A DNA stretch of 64,000 nt, taken from Fen-1298 sp963833465 (GTDB lineage Bacteria; Bacteroidota; Ignavibacteria; UBA10030). The position numbers and the translations under genes are program-made. The notes under the pieces are model-generated. The model saw nothing but the letters and a program-made list of their open reading frames with translations. It made no database searches and was not told the DNA's origin. How positions within the stretch are numbered: position 1 is the stretch's first letter; every line of letters starts with the position of its first letter. The DNA lies in the NCBI GenBank assembly GCA_963833465.1, contig CAWHXW010000004.1, forward strand, positions 558,001 through 622,000, in the 5' to 3' direction. Below are positions 54,839 through 63,242 of the stretch, in pieces.

Positions 54839-56185
54839 CTATTTAAAACTTAACCAATCTATTTCAACTTTGCTTTTTCCATTCAGCACAATAATAAGAT
54901 TGTGCATACCGAAAGGATTTTTTACCAGCTTTGAATGAATGACCTTCCACCCTGTAGTTTTTCCAATATCTATTTGTGCAACTAAAGGACCGTCAACTTT
55001 ATCAAGACGGATATCTATTAATCCGCCGGTTGTTGAAGCGACTTTCAACTGCACTGATTTAAAACGATTGCCTCCGAAATCTACACCATTGTACTGCATC
55101 CATGCATTTGCAGCATCCAGTACAGCTTTCCATCCTCCGAACATATCGATAGTATCGAGAAAAGCTATTGATGCGCCTTCACTGCTTTTCAGACTGTACC
55201 GGTTAATTTGTATTTTCCGGGAAGCATCTGTTACCCCGACACCGCGTAATGTAGGGATTACTTTTTTTATGGTACCATCTTGGTTGAAGAACAAACTATC
55301 AATCCTCACAGACCTGTTCTTATCAAAGTTCGGAGATAAATCATTATGATGATAGAATAGATACCATTGGCCTTTGAATTGAATAATTGAGCTCTGGTTG
55401 GTCCAGCAATCGGGAGTTTCATCCATGATCACTCCGGTGATTTTAAAAGGTCCCATGGGATTGTCGCTTATGGCATATTCAAGCCTTTCGGTTTTGTTCT
55501 GAACATGAGGATATATCAAATAATAAATTCCGTTCCGCTCAAATAGAAAAGGACCTTCTTTCAGTCCTTGATGAGGCAGACCCTCAATCACATGAGGTTC
55601 CGAGCCAAGTTCGATCATATTTTCTTTTAGCTTTGCTACAAGAATATTTCCAAGTGCATAGTACAAATAAGCCTGTCCGTTTTTATCGATGAATACATTC
55701 GGATCGATTCCAGCCACACCTTCAATCGGTTTGGTTTCAGGTTTAAACGGACCGTAGGGTTTATCCGAAATTGCAACTCCTATTGCCATACTTCGCCTTA
55801 TTTCCCTTTCTTTTGCCTGCGCAGGGAAATAAAAATAATATTTGCTGTTTCTCATTATACAATCTGGTGCCCACATGCTGTAGGAAGTAGAATCCACCCA
55901 TGGAACTTTATTCTGACTTACAATTACTCCATGGTCTTTCCACTCGGTAAGGTTTGATGACGAGAAAACGTGATAGTCTTCCATGCAGAACCAACCCCTA
56001 CGACCCCGCCCTTCGTTCGCGAGAATATCATGTGAAGCATAAAGATAAACATTTCCGTCAAATACTCTTGCTGATGGATCTGCGGTAAACTGATCTCTTA
56101 TTATCGGATTTTGAGCTAGAACATAATTGGTTAATAAAATTTTTAAAGAAATTAATAACAGGGGAAAATATTTGAAGTTTTTCAT
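54839..56185 (-). CDS. GH43 enzyme with C-terminal CBM6-like domain
   Basis: 448 residues with signal peptide ending VLAQ. The GH43 propeller shows the base Asp in FTADPSARVFDG, WAPDCIMRNSKYYFYFPAQA, the modulating Asp in GVAGIDPNVFIDKNGQ and the acid Glu in GLKEGPFLFERNG. The last 120 residues form a CBM6-like sandwich (AWMQYNGVDFGGNRFKSVQL, GLIDIRLDKVDGPLVAQIDI) usually specific for xylan or arabinogalactan side chains. Activity is probably arabinofuranosidase or xylosidase; it is only distantly similar to the GH43 at 34845. There is no sorting tail. It is the first gene of the pair with GH29. Confidence 0.9.
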   Translation of the reverse strand: MKNFKYFPLLLISLKILLTNYVLAQNPIIRDQFTADPSARVFDGNVYLYASHDILANEGRGRRGWFCMEDYHVFSSSNLTEWKDHGVIVSQNKVPWVDSTSYSMWAPDCIMRNSKYYFYFPAQAKEREIRRSMAIGVAISDKPYGPFKPETKPIEGVAGIDPNVFIDKNGQAYLYYALGNILVAKLKENMIELGSEPHVIEGLPHQGLKEGPFLFERNGIYYLIYPHVQNKTERLEYAISDNPMGPFKITGVIMDETPDCWTNQSSIIQFKGQWYLFYHHNDLSPNFDKNRSVRIDSLFFNQDGTIKKVIPTLRGVGVTDASRKIQINRYSLKSSEGASIAFLDTIDMFGGWKAVLDAANAWMQYNGVDFGGNRFKSVQLKVASTTGGLIDIRLDKVDGPLVAQIDIGKTTGWKVIHSKLVKNPFGMHNLIIVLNGKSKVEIDWLSFK

Positions 56186-56354
56186 GTATTACCATTTACC
56201 TCAATTCTGTACACTTGTAGACGTCCGAAAACAGTCATAATCGATATACCCATCTAATATTTTCGCTGCATAGTTTAAAAGATAAAATTTATTTCCTGTA
56301 AAGATTTTTAGATTGAACTTCATATTAAGTTCATTCTCAATCCTTGCAAATAAA

Positions 56355-56492
56355 TCATCCTCGCCGCAAGCAGCAAGGTATTATGTCACTCCCGCGTACG
56401 CGGGAGTCTTTGGTTTTGGATTCCCGCTTTCGCGGGAATGACGACGTCCCGATGTATCGGGATCGGGGTATTGAACCCAAAAGAGAATAAAT
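56355..56492. repeat. Dispersed triple-hairpin repeat, copy 2
   Basis: About 138 bp, aligned with 42011-42161 from TCCTCGCCGCAAGCAG to ACCCAA.AGAGAATAAA. The same three hairpins are present, without the nested insertion of copy 1. It is the only structure seen in the 447-bp gap 56186-56632; the rest is AT-rich. Confidence 0.75.
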
Positions 56493-56632
56493 TATGAATT
56501 TACTCCGTTTCTAAAAAATCAATCTAATTGAATTCAGAAAACAGATTTTAACATTTGTCACAAAAAACTTTTAAGAATTATCTTCAATATAACTAATTTT
56601 TTTCCAATTTAATTTCGCTTTTTATATTGATT

Positions 56633-58678
56633 TTATTTTATCTCAATAAATTCAGGTTCGTAAGGTGCAATTGTAAAATTGCCGTTGTAATTTTTTTCAA
56701 AAAGAATACTTCGTGAGTTTCTTTTCATTTGAATATCTTTTGGTTCCCCACACACGTTCATATATAAGAAATGATTTTTGTCTATTTGTCTTGCCAACAC
56801 ACCTGAAGGTACATCAGGACCTTTTTTAATTCCAAGTTCAATAATCAGATCATCAAGCAAGTTACTTAATATCTCATTTTTTGCGGGAAGGCCAACATAG
56901 ATTGCTCTTCCATTGCCATATTTATTTGAAGTTATAATCGGGTAATCTTTATCCAGGCTAGTAATGATTGCCAGAGTTTCAGCGCCTTTTGTTTCAATGA
57001 TATCAAACCGTGTTGATTCCGTCTCAATCGATTTTCCTTTATATACTATTGCTATTTTTTTGCCTTTGTACGATTTCCGGGATATTTCGTTAAGAGCTTC
57101 GGTTTCTTCATAACTTCCGATACGAATTCCAAATACATCGCTTAAGCGGCCGGGATGAGTCGAAACAAATACTTGTCCAGATTCATCAACAAGTGCAGAG
57201 TTAGTAGTCATAACAACTGTTCCGCCTTTGTTTACAAAGTCGCGAATTTTATTAGCAGTTGTTTCATCCATAACTACAACGCCAGGAACAAACAGTAATT
57301 TATAATTTAATTGACTTCTTGAAATCTCCACCACGCGGGAATCCATATTGCGCCAGTAAAACATATCCCAGCACGCCTGCAATTGTGAATCATGTTGTTC
57401 CGGGAAATAACTGCTTGCAATCTGACTTGGGAATGAGAACGCCAAACCAACTTCTGCCTGAAGCTTATAGGGAAAATATTTTTCGATCTTTTTAAATTCT
57501 GCAGCAATTTTTTTGTATTCATCGTACTTGCGGTTTGGAATTCCATCCCAATCTATCATCCCTTCTAAATACTGTTCTTCGCCTGCAAGCATGCTTTGCC
57601 AAGTCCAACCGCAAACCATTTGGTTGCCATACATTAATGAGGCATAAGCCGATTTTCGGATAGAATTTGGAACGGCTGTCATGGTTGTAAATTCACTGCA
57701 CCAGAATGGATTTGTACTTTCGAATTGAATACGAGAAATTCCAAACGCAGCGTTCATCACACCCCAATTGGTTGTTAATGAAAGCCCCGGATAAAAGCCG
57801 CAGCCTTCGCGGGTCATTTTGCCGGAATAGGAAATCGGAGTATAATCAAAATATTTCATTTGGCTATAATACCAGGCATTGGTATTTAAAAGTGCTTTTG
57901 GAGCGTTCATATTGACTTTCTCAATAACCTTAAAGAGAAGTTGATTAATTTCATCTGAAATAAAACGCCTGAAATCGAGCATCCGTTCGGGCACATCGGT
58001 TGTATGCGTAGCAACAGGAAATCCAATTTCATCCCATAAATTAATCTTTCGTGACCATCGTTGAGTTGCCCATGCTTTGTTTAAATTATCGATACTGATA
58101 TATTTATTTTTAAGCCACAGAATAAACCTTTGTCTTGCAGTTTCAGAATAAGATATCCGACCATCGCCAGATTCGTTGTCAATTCCGAATGCCAGCAATG
58201 CCGGGTGATTACCATACCGTTTCGAAAGTGTATCTGCATACTGCACGGCATATTTCTGATATATCGGGTCACCAATATCTTCCATGTAACGATGGTTTGG
58301 GTACTGAACATTTCCATTGGCATCTACTATGTCGATGGATGGATATTTGTAGTGCAGCCAGATTGGTGCAGGCCGAATAGCAATATCCAAAATTACTTTG
58401 ATGCCAACTTCGTTCATCATGTCCATTACTTTATCAAACCAATCAAAGTCGAATTTTCCTTCAGACGGTTCATAACTGTCCCAAGCTAAATGACCCATTC
58501 GAACAACTTTAAACCCAGCATCTTTCATGAGATTAATATCACGCTGCACTTTTTGAGGATTTTTATCATCGTGGGGATGATAGTTAGCCCCAACATATAA
58601 CTCTTGAGCTTTCAATAAAAAGCTAAAGAGAAAAAAGCTAATAATTATACTCGACGTTTTGTTTATTCTTTTATTCAT
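56633..58678 (-). CDS. GH42 beta-galactosidase
   Basis: 681 residues with a signal peptide (IIISFFLFSFLLKAQ) and no sorting tail. Family GH42 signatures: LYVGANYHPHDDKNPQKVQR, RMGHLAWDSYEPSEGKFDFD, WLHYKYPSIDIVDANG, acid/base Glu in AFGIDNESGDGRISYSETAR (about 169), nucleophile Glu in FWCSEFTTMTAVPN (about 329), then the glutamine-amidotransferase-like trimerisation domain (about 395-600). The usual Phe/Tyr after NE is Ser here (NES), which may alter specificity. The predicted role is periplasmic hydrolysis of beta-galactosides, after imported fragments arrive. It is 24 bases upstream of a GH2 remnant on the same strand. Confidence 0.9.
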   Translation of the reverse strand: MNKRINKTSSIIISFFLFSFLLKAQELYVGANYHPHDDKNPQKVQRDINLMKDAGFKVVRMGHLAWDSYEPSEGKFDFDWFDKVMDMMNEVGIKVILDIAIRPAPIWLHYKYPSIDIVDANGNVQYPNHRYMEDIGDPIYQKYAVQYADTLSKRYGNHPALLAFGIDNESGDGRISYSETARQRFILWLKNKYISIDNLNKAWATQRWSRKINLWDEIGFPVATHTTDVPERMLDFRRFISDEINQLLFKVIEKVNMNAPKALLNTNAWYYSQMKYFDYTPISYSGKMTREGCGFYPGLSLTTNWGVMNAAFGISRIQFESTNPFWCSEFTTMTAVPNSIRKSAYASLMYGNQMVCGWTWQSMLAGEEQYLEGMIDWDGIPNRKYDEYKKIAAEFKKIEKYFPYKLQAEVGLAFSFPSQIASSYFPEQHDSQLQACWDMFYWRNMDSRVVEISRSQLNYKLLFVPGVVVMDETTANKIRDFVNKGGTVVMTTNSALVDESGQVFVSTHPGRLSDVFGIRIGSYEETEALNEISRKSYKGKKIAIVYKGKSIETESTRFDIIETKGAETLAIITSLDKDYPIITSNKYGNGRAIYVGLPAKNEILSNLLDDLIIELGIKKGPDVPSGVLARQIDKNHFLYMNVCGEPKDIQMKRNSRSILFEKNYNGNFTIAPYEPEFIEIK

Positions 58679-58702
58679 ATTTTTTATGTTAAGTTGCTAT
58701 TA

Positions 58703-58930
58703 TTAATTATGGTTATCAAAATCCTCAGTGTAATTCGAATGTTTTTCCCGGCTCGAAGGAAGCTTCACAATCTGCCAGGATCTGTCATTGAATGTTGGCT
58801 CCTTCCAAAACACATTGTCACCTTTCCTGAATTTCCATTTTCCTTTCACAATCGGAGATTCTAATGCTTCCGAAACATTCGCTTCGGATCTGGAAAGCCC
58901 TTCAATACTCCAATCGTGAGGCACATTCAC
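58703..58930 (-). pseudogene. GH2-type glycosidase N-terminal remnant
   Basis: 75 residues: VPHDWSIEGLS is the strand found in GH2 beta-galactosidase N-terminal domains. The following KGKWKFRKGDNVFWKEPTFN and DRSWQIVKLPSSREKHSNYT come from the same kind of jelly-roll but out of their normal order, so the piece is internally rearranged. No start ATG, signal or catalytic domain is present. The 200 bp upstream to 59129 hold no further gene. Confidence 0.6.
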
Positions 58931-59129
58931 GCTGAGTCATAACGATCATTATATTCCGGTTTCTCGGCATTGCTGATTCCACCTGCGCAAAATCGCTATC
59001 CTTTCAAAATAGCCGGATGTATCCAGATTTATCGCTCTCGTTCCCGCGGATCACAGACGTCCAAGGGCAGCATACAACAAGCAAATGATTGGAACATGCT
59101 TGATATTCAACATAGAGTTTTTTCTTATC

Positions 59130-59639
59130 TCATTTTACAAGCATGAACTTTTTCACAGCGCTGTAGTTTCCTGCTAGAAGCTTGTATAAATATGTGCCAC
59201 TCGGTAAATTCGTACCATTGAATTGCACTGAATGAACTCCAGTGCTCTGATATTCATTGACCAGCGTTTCAATTTTTCTTCCAAGTACATCGAAAACTTG
59301 CAAAGTTACAAAAATCCTCGATGGTATTTGATACGTAATGGTTGTAGAAGGGTTGAATGGATTGGGATAGTTTTGGAATAAATTATATGTATGCAGTATT
59401 TCGGTACCTGCTTTATCAATAGAAGAAATATGATTATTTCCACCTTCGATCATTATCATCTGAATCGATCTCCCCGGTGAATTAAATTTTAGACCATTTT
59501 CAGTGGGATAAGAATTCGCCGGAATACTATACAAATCCCCATAAGGTCCCCAATCGGTACTCAGTCGGGCCGTCTCCATTGATAAATACATTCGCCGAAA
59601 AATCACCATTGTCTGTCCCGCCGGTGAACGACAATACAT
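59130..59639 (-). CDS. Clan GH-A glycosidase, C-terminal part with T9SS domain (after second frameshift)
   Basis: From about residue 30 this frame continues the middle part: STDWGPYGDLYSIPANSYPT, then NGLKFNSPGRSIQMIMIEGG (end of a C-terminal beta-sandwich, as in clan GH-A arabinofuranosidases), then a T9SS domain (LFQNYPNPFNPSTTITYQIP). Its first 30 residues are out-of-frame noise. The shift is one extra base near 59565, in GACTGAGTACCGAT. Confidence 0.72.
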   Translation of the reverse strand: MYCRSPAGQTMVIFRRMYLSMETARLSTDWGPYGDLYSIPANSYPTENGLKFNSPGRSIQMIMIEGGNNHISSIDKAGTEILHTYNLFQNYPNPFNPSTTITYQIPSRIFVTLQVFDVLGRKIETLVNEYQSTGVHSVQFNGTNLPSGTYLYKLLAGNYSAVKKFMLVK

Positions 59640-60024
59640 CGTAATGTTGACCTACTCCGATTGCTTTTGTATCAATGTTCACCACTTGATTTGCAGTACC
59701 CTCATTGATAACGATCACACCTGTTTCACCGGATGAAAATTTTGAAGCATAACAAAGTATGTTGGTATTCGATGAAACAGCAGAAATTGCATGATCACCG
59801 TAAAATTTTTGCAGGTAACTTAAATAATAAAAATCTGTATGGGGATGGTACAAATAATTGGCATCCGAACCGGCATACAACATACTAGCGTCGCCTGAAA
59901 CAAGCAGCCATCTTGCAGCCATCCCGAAATTGTTTTTAATCATTTCACTAATAAGAACAACTGCCTGCATGCCGTCTACATAAGATATAGATGTGGTAAG
60001 AATACCGCCATTCATATTGTACAT
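59527..60024 (-). CDS. Clan GH-A glycosidase, middle part (between two frameshifts)
   Basis: MYNMNGGILTTSISYVDGMQ, then AVVLISEMIKNNFGMAARWL and YASKFSSGETGVIVINEGTA: the end of the TIM barrel and the start of the beta-sandwich. The upstream neighbour ends its good sequence at IALTD. Removing one base restores TEYNMN, the catalytic nucleophile motif of this type of enzyme. So this frame begins right at the active-site Glu, and the break destroys it as written. Confidence 0.72.
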   Translation of the reverse strand: MYNMNGGILTTSISYVDGMQAVVLISEMIKNNFGMAARWLLVSGDASMLYAGSDANYLYHPHTDFYYLSYLQKFYGDHAISAVSSNTNILCYASKFSSGETGVIVINEGTANQVVNIDTKAIGVGQHYDVLSFTGGTDNGDFSANVFINGDGPTEYRLGTLWGFV

Positions 60025-61072
60025 CTGTTAAAGCGATTGGTTTAAGATATCCATTTTTATTAAGGATTTCATTTTTTACGTAAGTCATGTTCGCATCGAT
60101 AGCTGTTTCTGCACTATTAATAATTGAGAGCACAGTTCCTGAATTACTGAAATAGTTATGTACAATATAAAAGTCAATAGAATCACCTATTTCTTTAAAG
60201 AAATCAGCGTTCCAATTATCGTCAATAATCCTCCACTCTCCTCCTGAATTAGGTGCAGCTGCTATGACTTGTCCGCCAATATATATTGTTGCGCCGACTT
60301 GCTTGGCGGCAGATTTCATCGAGTCAATAAACACTTTACAATGCTTTCCGTACAATGTCCCAGAAATAAATTGAGGTTGCCCGTCCTTGTTAATTGTCGT
60401 ATCAATCATCCACCCATATTCCCAAGGGCCAGCATTTTCATTTCCAATCTCCCAGAACTTAGTCCTTCCGCGATCATATCGAACCCAGTCAGCAGCAAGA
60501 TGCGCCGCTTTAGCCACTGGATTGCTGCTTGTTCCATAACGTGCATATGCATAATTGGCGGTTATTAATCCCTGAGCACCAATCTGGTTTATGAATTGGT
60601 AATATTGATCTGCCGTGGTTTGCCAGCCACCCGATCCTGTTTGCCCCCAAAATTGAATTTTAGGTGCAGACTTTCCGTTATATTGAGTTCCATCATAAAC
60701 AGAATCTGGTACATCGGCTGGAACACCATTCCAAAAATATCCGTCTGCCCAGCTTCCACCTGGAAAACGAATCAGTGTCGGGGCAAGAAGCGAAGTATTA
60801 GTGACTACCGCAGGATCATTACAGCTATTTCCAGCCCACGCTGCAATTGCATTGCCGAATATGTATTTGGATATTTTCCCAAGTGTATCGCCAGGTATTG
60901 TGACAATAATGGTGGCCGGGTCAGCAGGCTTATCTGCACTTACCACAGGCGGAATCTCTGCTATCTTTAAGGCAAAATCATTAAGAAAACAATTCTCGTT
61001 ACTCTGCCCTTGAAGATTATAGTAAATTATAAATATAATTCCCAGCAAAAGTGAATAAATTCTTTTGAGCAT
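59948..61072 (-). CDS. Clan GH-A (GH51-like) glycosidase, N-terminal part
   Basis: ATG 61072, signal peptide MLKRIYSLLLGIIFIIYYNL. The barrel shows TLGKISKYIFGNAIAAWAGN, TLIRFPGGSWADGYFWNGVP, and the acid/base pair in KFWEIGNENAGPWEYGWMID, plus FYIVHNYF. These resemble GH51/GH79-like arabinofuranosidase or related enzymes; I cannot fix the family. The reliable part ends at about 60026 (IALTD), and the last 25 residues are out of frame. With the two other parts the full protein would have about 640 residues. Confidence 0.75.
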   Translation of the reverse strand: MLKRIYSLLLGIIFIIYYNLQGQSNENCFLNDFALKIAEIPPVVSADKPADPATIIVTIPGDTLGKISKYIFGNAIAAWAGNSCNDPAVVTNTSLLAPTLIRFPGGSWADGYFWNGVPADVPDSVYDGTQYNGKSAPKIQFWGQTGSGGWQTTADQYYQFINQIGAQGLITANYAYARYGTSSNPVAKAAHLAADWVRYDRGRTKFWEIGNENAGPWEYGWMIDTTINKDGQPQFISGTLYGKHCKVFIDSMKSAAKQVGATIYIGGQVIAAAPNSGGEWRIIDDNWNADFFKEIGDSIDFYIVHNYFSNSGTVLSIINSAETAIDANMTYVKNEILNKNGYLKPIALTDVQYEWRYSYHIYILCRRHAGSCSY

Positions 61073-61233
61073 GATATTATTCCATCTTAAATGTTTTTTG
61101 TAAAACTATAATTTTTGTAGACCATCTAAATCCTCTTTCAAGGAATCATCAGGAGATTTATTTTGCCTTAAAATTGAAACCGCAATTAAGTAACAGGAGT
61201 TTCTTAGAATCATCGTTCACACTAGCTTAGCAT

Positions 61234-62853
61234 TTATTGTTTTATCATTGTTATTAAGAAAACATCATTTTCGTGAATTTCTATTTCTTTCAGAAAAGGT
61301 GAACTATCTTTCACTTTTATTATTTCAGTGGAAACAGCGGAACCGTCGTTAAGTTTTTTTATTTGCTCAACCTGCTTTTTTGTAAGTTGATTTGGCTTAC
61401 CCATCGCAAAATAAGTCGTGTATGGATCGTTTACTCGATAACCAACTTTATATATTTCAAGTGAATATGAACCTTCAGGCATTCCTGATATACTTACTTT
61501 TACTTTTCCCTTTGATTTTGATGGCAGATCACGGATATAATATTCTTGATTATTTACAGAATCTCCCGGATGAGTATTAGTGAAATCCCAGAACAGCACC
61601 TGAACATTACTTTTTTCATCTTTGCATGCCCACGAAAAAGTATCGGTATTCATCAATTCTTTATTGCCAAGTTTATTCATGAATTTAAAAGAATAGAAAG
61701 CCGGTTTGTTAATTGACTGATAATTCAACAACCCAAATCCACCGTGAAAAGGTGTAAAACGCGGTCCCGGTTCTTCAAATATATCTGTGAATACCCAGTA
61801 CAACATAGAATTCGCTGCATCTCCGACTTCCTTGATTTTTTCTAGGATGTAAGCTGCTTGATGATAGCTGTCGTGTATGGGATCAAAAGGCGTGTAGGAA
61901 GAACTCCATTCAGTATAATGGAGCTCTAAGTTTGGCATAGATGAGTTTATAATTTGTCTACGTGAGCGCAGAATATCGCCGCTTACGCTCACTGGATTTT
62001 TGTCTAGAATAGTACCGGCGTTTCCAAATTCATCAAGATACCCTTTTTTGACTCCATACGAATGCGTGCTGATAAAATCTAGCGGAAGATTATTTTTAGT
62101 ACAGAAGTCAATCATTTCAGGCACCCAGGCTGCACCGGCTGTAGCAGGCCCGCCGACTCTGTAATCCTTATTTACACTTTTTACAGCATAGACCGAATGC
62201 CGGAACAATTTAAAATATTCTTCTTGCGTTCCTTTCCAAAAACCATCCAGATTCGGTTCATTCCAAACTTCAAAATACCAAGTCTTTACTTCATCTGCGC
62301 CATAACGTTCTGTAAAATGAATTGTAAGATTGCGGATTAAATCTTCCCATTTTTTATAATCCTTTGGAGGAGTAACATTTCCTCTCCACCAAAAAATGGT
62401 TTGCTTACCGCTTGCCAGCGCTTCCGGCATAAATCCTAATTCCACAAAGGGCTTCATCCCGATGCTGAGTATGAAATCATATAAAATATCTATGTACTGA
62501 AAATTATATTCCGGATTTCCATTTTTATCTTCCCTGTAGACACCCATATCATCTGTTAACAATCCATGCATCCGGATATATTTGAAATCGCATTCTTTCT
62601 TTACATAAGCCAATTGCTGCTGCCAATCTGCCCGAAGTCCTTCATTAGCACGGCCGGCCCCAATACATTCTTTAAACATTGGATTGAAATCCCCTTTGAC
62701 TTTATTGAAGTCAAGATTGATTACCCTTTTTTTTGATACGGAAGTAACAATGGATTTGTCTTGTGCAAATGTATTTGCCGCAAACAGATAACCGAGAATG
62801 ATTAGTATCAGATAATTAGATTTCAAGAGTCTTCCCCTTTCGAAATGCTTCAT
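61234..62853 (-). CDS. GH39 beta-xylosidase-like enzyme
   Basis: 539 residues; a TTG at 62826 behind AAAGGGGAAG, followed by KSNYLILIILGYLFAANTFA, may be the real start instead of ATG 62853. GH39 features: ADWQQQLAYVKKECDFKYIR, acid/base Glu in YFEVWNEPNLDGFWKGTQEE (about 199), nucleophile Glu in LELHYTEWSSSYTPFDPIHD (about 315), then the C-terminal beta-sandwich (QYINKPAFYSF-like region and YSLEIYKVGYRVNDPYTTYF). Members remove terminal xylose; some act on other beta-glycosides. It has no T9SS tail, so it is likely periplasmic and acts late. It is upstream of the frameshifted GH-A gene on the same strand. Confidence 0.9.
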   Translation of the reverse strand: MKHFERGRLLKSNYLILIILGYLFAANTFAQDKSIVTSVSKKRVINLDFNKVKGDFNPMFKECIGAGRANEGLRADWQQQLAYVKKECDFKYIRMHGLLTDDMGVYREDKNGNPEYNFQYIDILYDFILSIGMKPFVELGFMPEALASGKQTIFWWRGNVTPPKDYKKWEDLIRNLTIHFTERYGADEVKTWYFEVWNEPNLDGFWKGTQEEYFKLFRHSVYAVKSVNKDYRVGGPATAGAAWVPEMIDFCTKNNLPLDFISTHSYGVKKGYLDEFGNAGTILDKNPVSVSGDILRSRRQIINSSMPNLELHYTEWSSSYTPFDPIHDSYHQAAYILEKIKEVGDAANSMLYWVFTDIFEEPGPRFTPFHGGFGLLNYQSINKPAFYSFKFMNKLGNKELMNTDTFSWACKDEKSNVQVLFWDFTNTHPGDSVNNQEYYIRDLPSKSKGKVKVSISGMPEGSYSLEIYKVGYRVNDPYTTYFAMGKPNQLTKKQVEQIKKLNDGSAVSTEIIKVKDSSPFLKEIEIHENDVFLITMIKQ

Positions 62854-63242
62854 TTATGGTTTATCCTGCGATGTCTTAGGATTAAAAGGATTCGAGAAAT
62901 TATTATTGACTTTAACCTGTATATGCTTTATCACTTTTTTTACCACTGCCGCCTTTTAAAATGAAATCCAGTTAATATTAAAACTGATGGCGATCCTATC
63001 TAAACAAAGTACATTATATTCACCTTGTGCTTTTTTAAAGTGAACAATTGTCCATTGATACAGTAGGATGTATTGGGATACAAATAATGCCAAACACGAT
63101 GCCGTTTAAAGTGATTTTAATTTACCGACTGCAATATAACTACATTATGTACTCTCTTCATTTATAAAGACTATAATCATATATAGAAACTTATTCCAGT
63201 CAATACTATCATGACTCGACTACATCTGTGTTCATGCAATGA
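62854..63242. other. Intergenic gap
   Basis: AT-rich, 389 bp, containing the upstream region of the GH39 gene and the 3' side of the next gene. I see no gene, strong hairpin or repeat. Confidence 0.5.
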
